Positions 34,280 through 42,993 of a stretch of DNA of 64,000 bases are shown here, piece by piece (position 1 is the stretch's first letter; the number at the start of each line of letters is the position of its first letter). The position numbers and the translations under genes were made by a program. Under the pieces are notes generated by a model, which saw only the letters and a program-made list of their open reading frames with translations, did no database searches and was not told the origin of the DNA. The DNA is from Mucilaginibacter sp. Bleaf8 (lineage in GTDB: Bacteria > Bacteroidota > Bacteroidia > Sphingobacteriales > Sphingobacteriaceae), in contig NZ_JAHBBK010000001.1 in NCBI RefSeq assembly GCF_018390515.1, positions 1,860,001 to 1,924,000 of the forward strand, read 5' to 3'.

Positions 34280-35088
34280 AAACACGCGCTATAACCGGGA
34301 TATTTTTTGTAGCTATAATGCTGGGTTCCTTTTTTGCAGGACCAGTTGTTTACAGCGTTTTTTACGGCCTGTTGAGCTTGCTTTGCCTGCAGGAGTTTTA
34401 CAGACTTTTAAAGCAAAGCGGGCAGCAGCCTAATATAGCCGTTGGTTTACTGAATGGCTTGCTGCTTTTCACCGCTTTTGCCTGCACCTTTTACCTGGAT
34501 GCCCCCATCAGCCATAAACTGCTGATTGTTTTGATACCTGCCATGAGCGGCATATTTGTTCATGAGCTTTATAAAACAGGTACGGCGCCTTTTGCCAATA
34601 TTGCCTACACTTTTTTAGGGTTAATATTTACCATCGTTCCGTTTTCCTTTTTCCATGCATTAGCCTTTGCAGGTCCGGCAGGTTTCAACAGCCATTTTCC
34701 GATGGCGTTTTTGCTGATGCTTTGGGCTAATGATACCGGTGCTTATCTAACGGGGCGCCAATTTGGTCGCACCAAGCTGTTTGAACGGCACTCCCCTAAA
34801 AAAACATGGGAAGGATTTATTGGCGGTATTTTGATCAGTGCTATTGCAGGTTATATCATCAGCATTTATTTCACTGAATTGCCTTGGCGCAATTGGGTAT
34901 CCATTGCTGTTATTATTGGCATAGTGGGCACCTCAGGCGACCTGGTCGAATCCATGTTTAAGCGCAGCATCAACGTCAAAGACTCGGGCGGTATACTGCC
35001 GGGGCACGGCGGCTTGCTGGACAGGTTTGACGGGCTGCTACTGGCCGCACCTATCGTATTTGCTTATTTGTATTTTGTGCTTAATTAA
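34276..35088 (+). CDS. cdsA: phosphatidate cytidylyltransferase
   Basis: 270 aa membrane enzyme making CDP-diacylglycerol from phosphatidate and CTP. About seven to eight hydrophobic helices. The C-terminal CdsA signature is complete: GTSGDLVESMFKR then DSGGILPGHGGLLDRFDGL. Also W-A-N-D-T-G-A-Y-L-T-G-R and SPKKTWEGFIGG. It is third in the CPBP-DUF2007-cdsA operon and ends at a strong UUCG terminator. The next phospholipid enzyme, psd, lies 3 kb downstream on the same strand. Confidence 0.96.
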   Translation: MKTRAITGIFFVAIMLGSFFAGPVVYSVFYGLLSLLCLQEFYRLLKQSGQQPNIAVGLLNGLLLFTAFACTFYLDAPISHKLLIVLIPAMSGIFVHELYKTGTAPFANIAYTFLGLIFTIVPFSFFHALAFAGPAGFNSHFPMAFLLMLWANDTGAYLTGRQFGRTKLFERHSPKKTWEGFIGGILISAIAGYIISIYFTELPWRNWVSIAVIIGIVGTSGDLVESMFKRSINVKDSGGILPGHGGLLDRFDGLLLAAPIVFAYLYFVLN

Positions 35089-35095
35089 GATTTAG

Positions 35096-35118
35096 AAAGC
35101 CTCTTCGGAGGCTTTTTT
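35096..35118 (+). terminator. cdsA operon terminator, UUCG loop
   Basis: Perfect AAAGCCTC - TTCG - GAGGCTTT followed by TTT. The tetraloop is of the extra-stable UUCG kind. Confidence 0.92.
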
Positions 35119-35168
35119 GTTTTGGTATATAGTACTATATTAGTGGCTAACCTACCACCGCATAACCT

Positions 35169-37973
35169 ATGGTGAAGCATAACCTTAACCAATTAGCATC
35201 AAACACATTGATGCGCCTGCTACTGTTTATCGTCTGTTTAGTAAAGGGAACTGCACCTGCTATCGCTCAAGATTCAGTTAGGGCAAACATCAATCAAATA
35301 TTTTTGACGGTAAATAACTTTAATATAGAGCAAGCGGCTGAGAAATTATACTTGCATACCGATAAAACCTATTATGCTATTGATGATACCTTATACTTTA
35401 AAGCTTATTTATTGCAGGCAACCAACTTAACTGGATCTGTAAAAAGCGGCGTAATGTATGTAGAGATTGCTAATGACAGTAACCGGGTAATGAAACGCAC
35501 TGTTCACCCGGTTTATAGAGGGGTAGCAGCAGGGCAAATCACCTTAGATAGCAAAGAGTTTCCACAAGGAGAATACACATTACGCGCCTACACTAACTGG
35601 ATTCGGAATGTTGGCGAATCATGTGTTTTTAAAAAGCAATTCATGATTAATCACATTAATAGCAAAGAGTGGTTAATTACGTATAAGACTCAAGCAACTA
35701 CCATTGCCGATAAAAGCAGAATACAACTTAATTTACGAGTTAATCAAATTGACCAATCGCCCGCCGGGCTGCGCAAATTGCAGTTAAAGCTTACTGACGG
35801 CCAAAGAACAATATTTAAAAACGACGCAGAAACAGATTTGGGTGGGCAGTTAGCTATGGATTTTAATTTGCCACAAAAAGCTGACAGTAAACGCCTATCA
35901 TTAACTATACAGGACTTACGTAAAGGCGAAACAGACAGAAAAGTGTACATACCGCTCACCCTTAACCGGCCCGATCATGTAGACTTACAATTTATGCCTG
36001 AGGGCGGTTATTTGCTTGCCGCCAACCCAACCCGTGTTGCCTTTAAGGCTTTGAATGAGGACGGATATGGCGCAGATATTTTGGGCGATATTTATGACAC
36101 TAAAAATCGTAAAATAACAACGTTCACATCACTACATAAGGGCATAGGCACTTTTGATCTAACGCCCGAAATAAATGAAACCTATATAGCCAAAGTAAAA
36201 CTACCCGATGGCACCTATAAAACATATGCGTTACCTACTGTACAAGCATCAGGTATAGCCTTAAAAGTTAATAATATTTTTAACAGCGATAGCATAGAGG
36301 TCACGCTTAATTCCACACCGGATATCGCATCTGTTGGTCATGCTTATTACCTGATAGGCCATTCGCGTGGTGTAGTACACTATGGCTCCGCTTTACGCAT
36401 TACCAACATTCGAAAAAAAATATGGGTAAGCAAAAAGCTTTTTCCCAGCGGTGTTGTACATTTTACATTAACTGATCTCAGTAAAAAAGCATTGAGTGAA
36501 AGAATTGTATTTATTGACCATGATGATGATATTAAAATTCACGTAAGCGCTAATAAACCCGTTTATAAGCAACGCGATAGCGTGGCATTAAATATCCAGG
36601 TAACAGATGCCGACGGAGCCCCACTGCAAGGCAGCTTTTCTATTGCAGTGACAGACGATGCACAGGCAAAAACAGATAGCATTAGCTTTACTTCGATAAC
36701 AACGCACATGCTGCTTGCTTCTAACTTGAACGGTACAATTGAGGATCCTGGCTTTTATTATAAATGCAGTACGGATAGTACTAAATGGAAAATGCTAGAC
36801 AATTTGCTTTTGGCACAAGGCTGGGTAAAATACAATTGGAATGATGCATTTTTACCAGCCAAGCCCTTCGCCTATAATGCAGAGCCGGAGTTTGTTATAT
36901 CAGGTCGTGTTTCTAATATTTTCAATAAACCTGTTGCCAATTCGGGGATCACATTGTTTTCAAAAAAGCCTATGATGATAACCGACACGGTTACCAACAG
37001 CAAAGGTGCTTTTATTTTTAAAGGTATTATGCCTACTGATACTACCGTTTACTTTCTCCAAGCCAAAAATAAAAAAGGGAAAAGCTTTAACGTAGGCATA
37101 GAAATGGATGAATTTAAACCACCAGCCTTTATGTCACCAATTGAGCGGCTGGTACCCTGGTATGTAAACATTGATACTGGCAGTATAATAGCTGTTAAGA
37201 AACAGGTTTTATTGCAAGAAAATTATAAAAGGCTTACCGGAGGTAATGTACTTCGTGATGTGGTTATTAAGAGTAAACGAATCATTAAAGATTCTAAAAA
37301 TTTGAATGGAGCTGGAGAGGCTGACTTAATAATAGATGAAGCCGAACTGGAGAAAGCAGGCAGAACCACCTTGGGCGATTTGATGAGAAATCGGGTTAAA
37401 GGCTTTGGTGTTAAAGCTACTAAGGAAGGGAAATTCTATTACCATATTCTCGGCAATTTGTTACACTTGGTTATAGACGGAATTAATACCGACTTCTTTT
37501 TACCTGAAGGCGCATCGAGATATGAATTCCTAAATGAATACTTTGATTATTACGACGCTGAAGAGATAAAAGGTATAGAAGTAATGAGTAGACCTTCATA
37601 CGCAAGCCGTTATACTTCTGAATTTCTAAATCCCATGGAATCCCCTTTTAAACACTCCTTTATCGAAGTAACGACTCGTAGTGGGCATGGGCCGTTTGTT
37701 AAGAAAGCAGTCGGCACTTATGTATTCAGACCTACGCCTTTTACGATTTATAAGCCGTTTTATGCACCTAAATACAAAGTAAACAGCATACCTGATATGA
37801 CCGATATCCGTTCTACCATACACTGGGATGCCAACATTATTACCAACCAGGACGGCAAAGCTACTATTAACTTTTACACCAGCGATAATACAGGAACCTA
37901 TACCTACGTAATAGAAGGAGCTGATATGGCTGGAAGTATAGGGAGTGCAAGAGGAACAATTTCTGTTAAGTAA
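35169..37973 (+). CDS. exported MG2/plug-domain protein (TonB-plug-like, no barrel)
   Basis: 934 aa. Signal peptide near 1-35 (TAPAIAQDS). Residues ~50-150 form a macroglobulin-like domain (EKLYLHTDKTYYAIDDTLYF, FPQGEYTLRAYTNW), followed by more beta-sandwich domains. A carboxypeptidase-regulatory-like domain spans about 575-640 (ISGRVSNIFNKPVANSGITLF). A plug-like domain comes at about 730-850 (TTLGDLMRNRVKGFG, LVIDGINT, IKGIEVMSRPSYASRY). The last domain ends in a Y-T-Y-V-I-E-G strand. There is no 22-strand barrel, so it is not a transporter by itself. Such proteins are common in Bacteroidota; function unknown. AT-rich. It sits between cdsA and psd. Confidence 0.82.
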   Translation: MVKHNLNQLASNTLMRLLLFIVCLVKGTAPAIAQDSVRANINQIFLTVNNFNIEQAAEKLYLHTDKTYYAIDDTLYFKAYLLQATNLTGSVKSGVMYVEIANDSNRVMKRTVHPVYRGVAAGQITLDSKEFPQGEYTLRAYTNWIRNVGESCVFKKQFMINHINSKEWLITYKTQATTIADKSRIQLNLRVNQIDQSPAGLRKLQLKLTDGQRTIFKNDAETDLGGQLAMDFNLPQKADSKRLSLTIQDLRKGETDRKVYIPLTLNRPDHVDLQFMPEGGYLLAANPTRVAFKALNEDGYGADILGDIYDTKNRKITTFTSLHKGIGTFDLTPEINETYIAKVKLPDGTYKTYALPTVQASGIALKVNNIFNSDSIEVTLNSTPDIASVGHAYYLIGHSRGVVHYGSALRITNIRKKIWVSKKLFPSGVVHFTLTDLSKKALSERIVFIDHDDDIKIHVSANKPVYKQRDSVALNIQVTDADGAPLQGSFSIAVTDDAQAKTDSISFTSITTHMLLASNLNGTIEDPGFYYKCSTDSTKWKMLDNLLLAQGWVKYNWNDAFLPAKPFAYNAEPEFVISGRVSNIFNKPVANSGITLFSKKPMMITDTVTNSKGAFIFKGIMPTDTTVYFLQAKNKKGKSFNVGIEMDEFKPPAFMSPIERLVPWYVNIDTGSIIAVKKQVLLQENYKRLTGGNVLRDVVIKSKRIIKDSKNLNGAGEADLIIDEAELEKAGRTTLGDLMRNRVKGFGVKATKEGKFYYHILGNLLHLVIDGINTDFFLPEGASRYEFLNEYFDYYDAEEIKGIEVMSRPSYASRYTSEFLNPMESPFKHSFIEVTTRSGHGPFVKKAVGTYVFRPTPFTIYKPFYAPKYKVNSIPDMTDIRSTIHWDANIITNQDGKATINFYTSDNTGTYTYVIEGADMAGSIGSARGTISVK

Positions 37974-38027
37974 ATTAGGCACACCAGGATACAAACCTGC
38001 ACTACCAGCTTTTATAGAATTTTTACG

Positions 38028-38057
38028 TTGGCTAATTTGGCTTAATTAGTATTTTTG
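38028..38057 (+). promoter_or_regulatory. psd promoter
   Basis: TTG at 38028-38030, 19-base spacer, TATTTTTG at 38050-38057: both elements match the Bacteroidota consensus. The leader is about 20 nt before ATG 38083. Confidence 0.7.
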
Positions 38058-38082
38058 TTGTTTACATTCTTATATTTAACAC

Positions 38083-38754
38083 ATGACTTTTCATAAAGAA
38101 GGATACACCTCGATGGCCTTGTGCATTCTGGTAATTTTTGTGCTGAATGCGCTGGTTCACTTTTACTATCCTGATGCCGTTACATTAAAATGGATTGTAT
38201 ATATCCTGTCGGCTTTTCTGTTTATTGTTATCCTGCAGTTTTTCCGCAGCCCTAAATTCGCTATCAGCCAGGACGAAAAAACAGTGCTTTGCCCTGCCGA
38301 TGGCAAAGTGGTAGTAATTGAAGAGGTAGAAGAACCTGAATTTTTTAAAGATAAACGCATCCAGGTATCGGTATTTATGTCACCTGTTAACGTGCACGTA
38401 AATCGCAACCCGATATCGGGCGTAGTTAAATATTTTAAATACCATCCGGGTAAATACCTGGTAGCATGGCACCCAAAATCATCTACTGAAAATGAGCGCA
38501 CTACTATCGCTATCGAAAACAGTGCCGGTATACCCGTATTGTTCCGCCAGATTGCCGGTGCTATGGCCCGCCGTATTGTATGGTACGTAAAACAAGGCGA
38601 TCAGGTACATCAGGGCGATCAGTTTGGCTTTATTAAATTTGGGTCGAGGGTGGATATCTTTTTACCTTTGGGCTCGAAGGTAACCGTAGGTTTAGGCGAA
38701 AAAGTTAAAGGCGGACGTACTGTACTGGCCGAATTACCCGTTAATAATGCATAA
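38083..38754 (+). CDS. psd: phosphatidylserine decarboxylase-family protein
   Basis: 223 aa, the short archaeal-like type (PSD-A), which converts phosphatidylserine to phosphatidylethanolamine. Two N-terminal membrane helices (about 12-30 and 34-52). CPADGKVVVIEEV; FMSPVNVHVNRNPISGVV; the self-cleavage region IKFGSRVDIFLP, where Gly-Ser would yield alpha and beta chains with a pyruvoyl group; and G-S-K-V-T-V-G-L-G-E-K-V near the end. It works after CdsA/PssA; pssA is not in the window. It has its own promoter. The Cys/Lys-rich small gene follows. Confidence 0.93.
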   Translation: MTFHKEGYTSMALCILVIFVLNALVHFYYPDAVTLKWIVYILSAFLFIVILQFFRSPKFAISQDEKTVLCPADGKVVVIEEVEEPEFFKDKRIQVSVFMSPVNVHVNRNPISGVVKYFKYHPGKYLVAWHPKSSTENERTTIAIENSAGIPVLFRQIAGAMARRIVWYVKQGDQVHQGDQFGFIKFGSRVDIFLPLGSKVTVGLGEKVKGGRTVLAELPVNNA

Positions 38755-38783
38755 CCCGTTCAAATTATTTTAAACCCTGATAT

Positions 38784-38972
38784 ATGAAAAAATTTACTTT
38801 AATGATGGCGTTAGCCTGCACCGTAACAGCTACCCAGTCTTTCGCACATGACAAAGACAAGGGCAAAGAAAAATGCACTGCCGGTAAAGAATGCTGCAAA
38901 AAAATGAGCAAAGCATCTGCTTCGGCTAAAGCCAAATGCGCTAAAATGTGCGCTGACGCTAAGAAAGCATAA
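38784..38972 (+). CDS. small exported Lys/Cys-rich protein
   Basis: 62 aa. Signal peptide 1-21 (MKKFTLMMALACTVTATQSFA) and a short mature part of about 40 residues with HDKDKGKEKC, GKECCKKMSKAS and KAKCAKMCADAKKA: six cysteines among many lysines. It could bind metal or a thiol partner, but no family is recognised. It lies 29 bases after psd and ends at a strong terminator, so it may share the psd transcript. The typical export signal and codon use support a real gene. Confidence 0.65.
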   Translation: MKKFTLMMALACTVTATQSFAHDKDKGKEKCTAGKECCKKMSKASASAKAKCAKMCADAKKA

Positions 38973-39001
38973 TTTAAAAACTCGTTTTAAACGAGTCAAA
39001 T

Positions 39002-39035
39002 AAAAAAGCCACTTGTATATACAAGTGGCTTTTTT
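39002..39035. terminator. bidirectional terminator after small Cys gene
   Basis: Self-complementary AAAAAAGCCACTTGTAT / ATACAAGTGGCTTTTTT with A and T runs, 30 bases past the stop. Confidence 0.88.
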
Positions 39036-39295
39036 ATTTGACTAAACCTTCGTCTGTTCAATATTAGATCTCAGCATATCTTAAAGCATAAAAGCCTATG
39101 AGTATGCATTTAAATCCATTAGAGGAATGCTATTAAACAATGCATAATGCATCGGTTCTGCAGTACAATATTTTATATACTAAAAACACAAACCAGTAAT
39201 CTTCCAGCAGTTCAACCTAGCCTGCTCAATCACATATGTTTATATCGTTCAAACAACAATAGCCCCTCGTTTTGCGAGAAACTATAAAGTGCAAA

Positions 39296-39329
39296 AAAGC
39301 CCTTCCAGCCGAATAGCTGAAAAGGCTTT
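39296..39329 (-). terminator. rplS terminator
   Basis: AAAGCC(C)TTCCAGC / GCTGAAAAGGCTTT with two wobble positions and a 6-nt loop; TTTTTTGC follows on the minus strand. It lies 20 bases past the rplS stop. Confidence 0.75.
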
Positions 39330-39348
39330 GAATATCGTTAGGTAAAAA

Positions 39349-39696
39349 TTAAACTCTTTTTGATTTGATACGAGCAGCTTTACCAGTAAGTGCGCGCAGA
39401 TAGAATAATTTTGCACGACGTACTTTACCGTGGCTGTTTACTTCGATCTTATCGATGTTTGGAGAGTTGATAGGGAAGATACGCTCAACACCTACACCGT
39501 TTGACATTTTACGTACAGTAAAAGTTTCGGTAGCACCGGCGCTGTTGCGCTGAATTACTACACCTTGATACAGCTGGATACGCTCTTTGTTACCCTCTCT
39601 GATTTTATAATGTACGGTTACAGTATCACCTGATTTAAACGCAGGAATTTCCTTTTTTACTACCGATTGCTCTTCAACAAATTTTACTAAATCCAT
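39349..39696 (-). CDS. rplS: 50S ribosomal protein L19
   Basis: 115 aa. V-K-F-V-E-E-Q at the N-terminus, [64 protein letters not shown] and KAKLFYLR-type C-terminal block ([19 protein letters not shown]). Sits at the 30S-50S interface. It is last in the rpsP-rimM-trmD-rplS order but separated from trmD by 247 bases containing its own structured leader, so it is probably independently controlled. Confidence 0.98.
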   Translation of the reverse strand: MDLVKFVEEQSVVKKEIPAFKSGDTVTVHYKIREGNKERIQLYQGVVIQRNSAGATETFTVRKMSNGVGVERIFPINSPNIDKIEVNSHGKVRRAKLFYLRALTGKAARIKSKRV

Positions 39697-39737
39697 GATT
39701 TTTAGCTCTTAAAGCGATTTTTAGCCCGTAAAAATCG
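39697..39737 (-). promoter_or_regulatory. rplS structured leader with alternative hairpins
   Basis: On the minus strand: CGATTTTTA, loop CGGGC, TAAAAATCG (perfect 9-bp stem, 39737-39715), a 10-base linker, then TAAAAATC again directly before the ATG (39704-39697). The upstream arm can pair with either copy, so start-codon exposure could be switched. It resembles ribosomal-protein leader logic. Confidence 0.45.
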
Positions 39738-39943
39738 GACTGCAATATTAGGTATTTTTTTTGTTTTTAAAAAGTGTATTTAAAAAAAGTTTTAGCTTTT
39801 TTTAAAGCGTTGATGGGGAACGAAGAAATCGGAGCAAGAAGCGGGGTTGCAGGATATACTTCTCAATAGTTAAAGTATCAAATTGTACTTTACAACCGGT
39901 CCTAATTTCTCGCTCTCCGCTCTATATCTCCCCGCACCCAAGG

Positions 39944-40618
39944 TTACTCCAGCAAATCGGGCCGGCGCTTACGTGTGCGCTCTAAAGCTTGCTCAAAGCG
40001 CCACTTTTCTATTTCGGGTGTGTTACCGCTCAGCAGTATATCGGGCACCTTGTGGCCGTTCCAATCGGCTGGGCGGGTATAAACCGGGGCATCCAGCAAC
40101 TCGCCCTGAAACGAATCGGACAGCGCAGAAGTTTCGTCTGATAACACACCAGGTATCAACCTCACAATTGCATCTACCAGCACCGCTGCAGGCAGCTCTC
40201 CGCCCGACAATACGTAATCGCCGATAGAGATCTCGCGCGTTACATATAAATCGCGTATACGCTGGTCTATGCCTTTATAATGGCCGCACAGGATAATGAT
40301 ATTCTTTTGAATGGAAAGCTGATTGGCAAGCTGCTGATTAAACGTTACGCCATCGGGCGACATAAATATAACCTCATCATATTCACGCTCGCTCTTTAAC
40401 TTCTCAATGCAAGTAGCAAAGGGCTCAATCATCATCACCATACCACTGCCGCCACCATAAGGGTAATCATCCACATTTTTATGTTTAGCGGATGAATAAT
40501 CGCGCAAATTATGAACATGTATTTCGGCAATGCCTTTTTTTTGCGCACGTAACAATATGGAGTGCGCAAAGGGACTTTCAAGCAGGCCCGGCAAAACGGT
40601 GACGATATCGAAACGCAT
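39944..40618 (-). CDS. trmD: tRNA (guanine-N1)-methyltransferase
   Basis: 224 aa from ATG 40618 ([20 protein letters not shown]); an upstream in-frame extension is rejected by family length. It makes m1G37 in tRNA from SAM. SPOUT fold with the trefoil knot: [59 protein letters not shown] (knot and SAM site). C-terminal domain includes [15 protein letters not shown] and VPDILLSGN. Third in rpsP-rimM-trmD. Confidence 0.97.
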   Translation of the reverse strand: MRFDIVTVLPGLLESPFAHSILLRAQKKGIAEIHVHNLRDYSSAKHKNVDDYPYGGGSGMVMMIEPFATCIEKLKSEREYDEVIFMSPDGVTFNQQLANQLSIQKNIIILCGHYKGIDQRIRDLYVTREISIGDYVLSGGELPAAVLVDAIVRLIPGVLSDETSALSDSFQGELLDAPVYTRPADWNGHKVPDILLSGNTPEIEKWRFEQALERTRKRRPDLLE

Positions 40619-40714
40619 TTGTTTAAGAATATTTATAAGTCTGAAATAAAGATTTACTGCATACATATTGCAGTAAGTATCATCAATACAACATAAGCGA
40701 TGCTGAGAGGCCTG

Positions 40715-41242
40715 TTACGGATTCAAATACACATCCAGCAGCCCTTCGGGCAGGTCGAGGTATATTTCGCCACCTTCTACATCAATGCCTTTTATAAAGG
40801 CTGCATTAAGCGGAAAAAGCACTTCGCGATGCTGGTAATGTACCGAAGCAATAGTTTGTTGCGGATATTCAATAACATCGGTAATTTCGCCCAGCTCGCC
40901 ATGAGTTTCATCAATAGCGATAAAGCCCTGCAAATCCTTCAAGGTAAACTCTTCTTTTTTCCTTTTAGGTTTCAGCTTGTTAGGCAAGTATACTTCTTTT
41001 TTAACCAGCTGTGCCGTTTTATCCACATGGTCCACCTCTTCCAGGTTAAGGTAAGCGGTGTTGGCTTGTGGGTATTTAACCGAGCTTACAAAGTACGGAA
41101 CCAGTTTGCCGGCCACATCAATAAACACGGTATTATACTTTATTTTTTCCAGCTCGTCAAAATCCACATATACCTGTAGCTCGCCTTTCAGGCCGCGGGT
41201 TTTAAGTATGGTGCCTATTTTAAAATAATCTTCTGTTTTCAT
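40715..41242 (-). CDS. rimM: 16S rRNA processing/maturation factor RimM
   Basis: 175 aa from ATG 41242 (MKTEDYFKIGTILKTRGLKG). It assists late 30S assembly, binding S19. N-terminal barrel with IGTILKTRGLKGELQVYVD, then the second PRC-barrel-type domain ending LFPLNAAFIKGIDVEGGEIYLDLPEGLLD, which is the family signature. It lies between rpsP (84 bases upstream, with a strong stem-loop in the gap) and trmD (96 bases downstream). Confidence 0.96.
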   Translation of the reverse strand: MKTEDYFKIGTILKTRGLKGELQVYVDFDELEKIKYNTVFIDVAGKLVPYFVSSVKYPQANTAYLNLEEVDHVDKTAQLVKKEVYLPNKLKPKRKKEEFTLKDLQGFIAIDETHGELGEITDVIEYPQQTIASVHYQHREVLFPLNAAFIKGIDVEGGEIYLDLPEGLLDVYLNP

Positions 41243-41267
41243 GGTTGCTACCAATGTCATTAAATAA

Positions 41268-41304
41268 CAATAGCGAAACACCGGTTAAAGTAGTTTCGCT
41301 ATTG
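41268..41304 (-). other. intercistronic hairpin between rpsP and rimM
   Basis: Perfect 12-bp stem CAATAGCGAAAC / GTTTCGCTATTG with a 13-nt loop. On the minus strand it is followed by TTATTTAATG, only weakly T-rich. It may be a partial terminator or an RNase-processing/stability element that lets rpsP mRNA exceed rimM-trmD. Confidence 0.6.
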
Positions 41305-41325
41305 CTGTAAAAGATTTTTATAAAA

Positions 41326-41853
41326 TTATTCAGCTGATTCAGCTTCAGTAGACTCTGTTGCTTCTTCAGCAGCAGGAGCTTCTTCTTCAGCAACCGGTGC
41401 ATTTTTAGCAGCGATAGCAGCAGCTCTGTCTTCTTTCTTTTTAGCTTCAGCAACTAAAGCAGCTTTACGTGCTTCGTCTTTAGCGTTAGTTAAAGTTGAT
41501 TTTTTGCCGGTAATTTTACCTTCTTTTTGCTCAACCCACTCAGCAAATTTAGCATCAGCCTGTTCTTGAGTTAAAGCACCTTTGGTAACACCACCTTGTA
41601 AGTGTTTTTTGTATAATACACCTTTGTATGACAGGATAGCACGGCAAGTGTCAGTAGGCTGAGCACCTTTGTTTACCCAATCAAAAGTTTTATCGAAGTT
41701 GATATCGATAGTTGCAGGGTTAGTGTTCGGGTTGTAAGAACCGATACGCTCAATAAAACGACCATCACGTGGTGCACGGGCATCTGCTACTACGATGTAG
41801 TAAAAAGGTTTACCTTTTTTACCGTGTCTTTGCAATCTGATTTTAGTTGCCAT
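41326..41853 (-). CDS. rpsP: 30S ribosomal protein S16
   Basis: 175 aa, longer than the ~80-aa E. coli form. The S16 core is residues 1-85 ([57 protein letters not shown]). The C-terminal ~90 residues form a Lys-rich then acidic/Ala-rich tail ([33 protein letters not shown]), as is usual in Bacteroidota. First gene of the rpsP-rimM-trmD cluster, with a short G+C hairpin leader. Confidence 0.97.
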   Translation of the reverse strand: MATKIRLQRHGKKGKPFYYIVVADARAPRDGRFIERIGSYNPNTNPATIDINFDKTFDWVNKGAQPTDTCRAILSYKGVLYKKHLQGGVTKGALTQEQADAKFAEWVEQKEGKITGKKSTLTNAKDEARKAALVAEAKKKEDRAAAIAAKNAPVAEEEAPAAEEATESTEAESAE

Positions 41854-41885
41854 TCTTTTTTCTTCTTGTTATGTATTCAACATTC

Positions 41886-41918
41886 CCCCGGAGCTTCTTC
41901 TGCGGGGACGCAAAGATA
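41886..41918 (-). promoter_or_regulatory. rpsP promoter -7 box and leader hairpin
   Basis: Minus strand: TATCTTTG (41918-41911), an exact -7 match, then a leader hairpin CCCCG / CGGGG at 41907-41886, the only G+C-rich piece in an A-rich leader of about 50 nt. No TTG at the expected -33. A candidate S16 autoregulatory leader. Confidence 0.45.
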
Positions 41919-41953
41919 AAAAATAATTTATTATTTAAAATACTGAAATGCAA

Positions 41954-41996
41954 ACAAAAAGGCATTATCCCGAAACAGCGGAATAATGCCTTTTGC
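41954..41996 (-). terminator. pfkA terminator
   Basis: AAAAAGGCATTAT / ATAATGCCTTTT stem around CCCGAAACAGCGGA; a T run on the minus strand. It lies about 20 bases past the pfkA stop. Confidence 0.85.
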
Positions 41997-42015
41997 TATT
42001 AACTAATTGGTATAA

Positions 42016-42993
42016 TTACAGAGACAATATCTCTACAATTTTCATCAAGTTGCTATCTACATCCGTAGTATGCTTAATTGCACTTTCAAACGGTGTGTAA
42101 GATATTTCGTTGTTGATGATACCGATCATTTCATGGCTGTGACCCTGCATTAACGCCTCAACAGCGGCAACCCCTACACGGCTTGCCAACACACGGTCCA
42201 TACAGCTTGGGTAACCACCACGCTGCATGTGGCCTAATACAGATACACGGGTATCATAGTTAGGGTATTTTTCTTTAACTAAACGACCGATTTCAAAAGC
42301 GCCACCGGCTTCGTCACCTTCGGCTACAATCAGGATTTTTGATGATTTATCACGACGGCCTTGCTCCAAACGCTCGTATAGCGCTTCCAGGTTGTTTTTG
42401 GTTTCAGGAATCAGGATAGCCTCAGCTCCTGATGCAATACCGGTACGCAATGCAATCAAACCTGAATCGCGGCCCATTACCTCAACGATGAATAAACGGT
42501 CATGAGATTCGGCAGTATCGCGAATTTTATCAACCGCCTCAACCACCGTGTTGATAGCCGTATCATAACCTATGGTAAAATCGGTACCTTGTAAATCGTT
42601 ATCAATAGTACCCGGTAAACCCACAATCGGAATATCAAACTCGTTGCTGAATATTTTTGCGCCGGTAAAAGTACCATCGCCACCAATACCAACCAAAGCA
42701 TCGATACCATAACGTTTTAACTGGCGGTAAGCCTGCTGGCGACCTTCCGGTGTGCGGAATTCTTCGCTGCGTGCAGTTTTAAGGATGGTACCACCACGCT
42801 GTATAATGTTGGCTACTGATTTACGATCCATCGGAAACAAATCACCGCTGATCATACCAGCATATCCGCGACGGATACCGGTTACTTCCAGGTTATAGTA
42901 TAAAGCTGTACGTACTACGGCACGTATGGCAGCATTCATGCCGGGCGAGTCGCCGCCCGAGGTGTAAACTCCAATATTCTTAATTTCGGCCAT
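42016..42993 (-). CDS. pfkA: ATP-dependent 6-phosphofructokinase
   Basis: 325 aa, committed step of glycolysis in the cytoplasm. GVYTSGGDSPGMNAAIRAVV (ATP site), VGIGGDGTFTGA, GLPGTIDNDLQGTDFTIGYDTA (catalytic Asp), VEVMGRDSGLIA, LIPETKN, VAEGDEAGG and LGHMQRGGYPSCMDR. The GGDGT glycine marks the ATP- rather than pyrophosphate-dependent form. Its start overlaps the 3' end of dsbD by 14 bases, so the genes are probably co-transcribed. Confidence 0.97.
   Translation of the reverse strand: MAEIKNIGVYTSGGDSPGMNAAIRAVVRTALYYNLEVTGIRRGYAGMISGDLFPMDRKSVANIIQRGGTILKTARSEEFRTPEGRQQAYRQLKRYGIDALVGIGGDGTFTGAKIFSNEFDIPIVGLPGTIDNDLQGTDFTIGYDTAINTVVEAVDKIRDTAESHDRLFIVEVMGRDSGLIALRTGIASGAEAILIPETKNNLEALYERLEQGRRDKSSKILIVAEGDEAGGAFEIGRLVKEKYPNYDTRVSVLGHMQRGGYPSCMDRVLASRVGVAAVEALMQGHSHEMIGIINNEISYTPFESAIKHTTDVDSNLMKIVEILSL

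Larger units (their letters stand above)
38973..39348. other. intergenic between small Cys gene and rplS
   Basis: 376 bases. It holds a palindrome (ACTCGTT / AACGAGT, 38980-38996), a strong hairpin terminator at 39002-39035, then AT-rich sequence with no gene seen, and the rplS terminator at 39296-39329. Confidence 0.6.
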
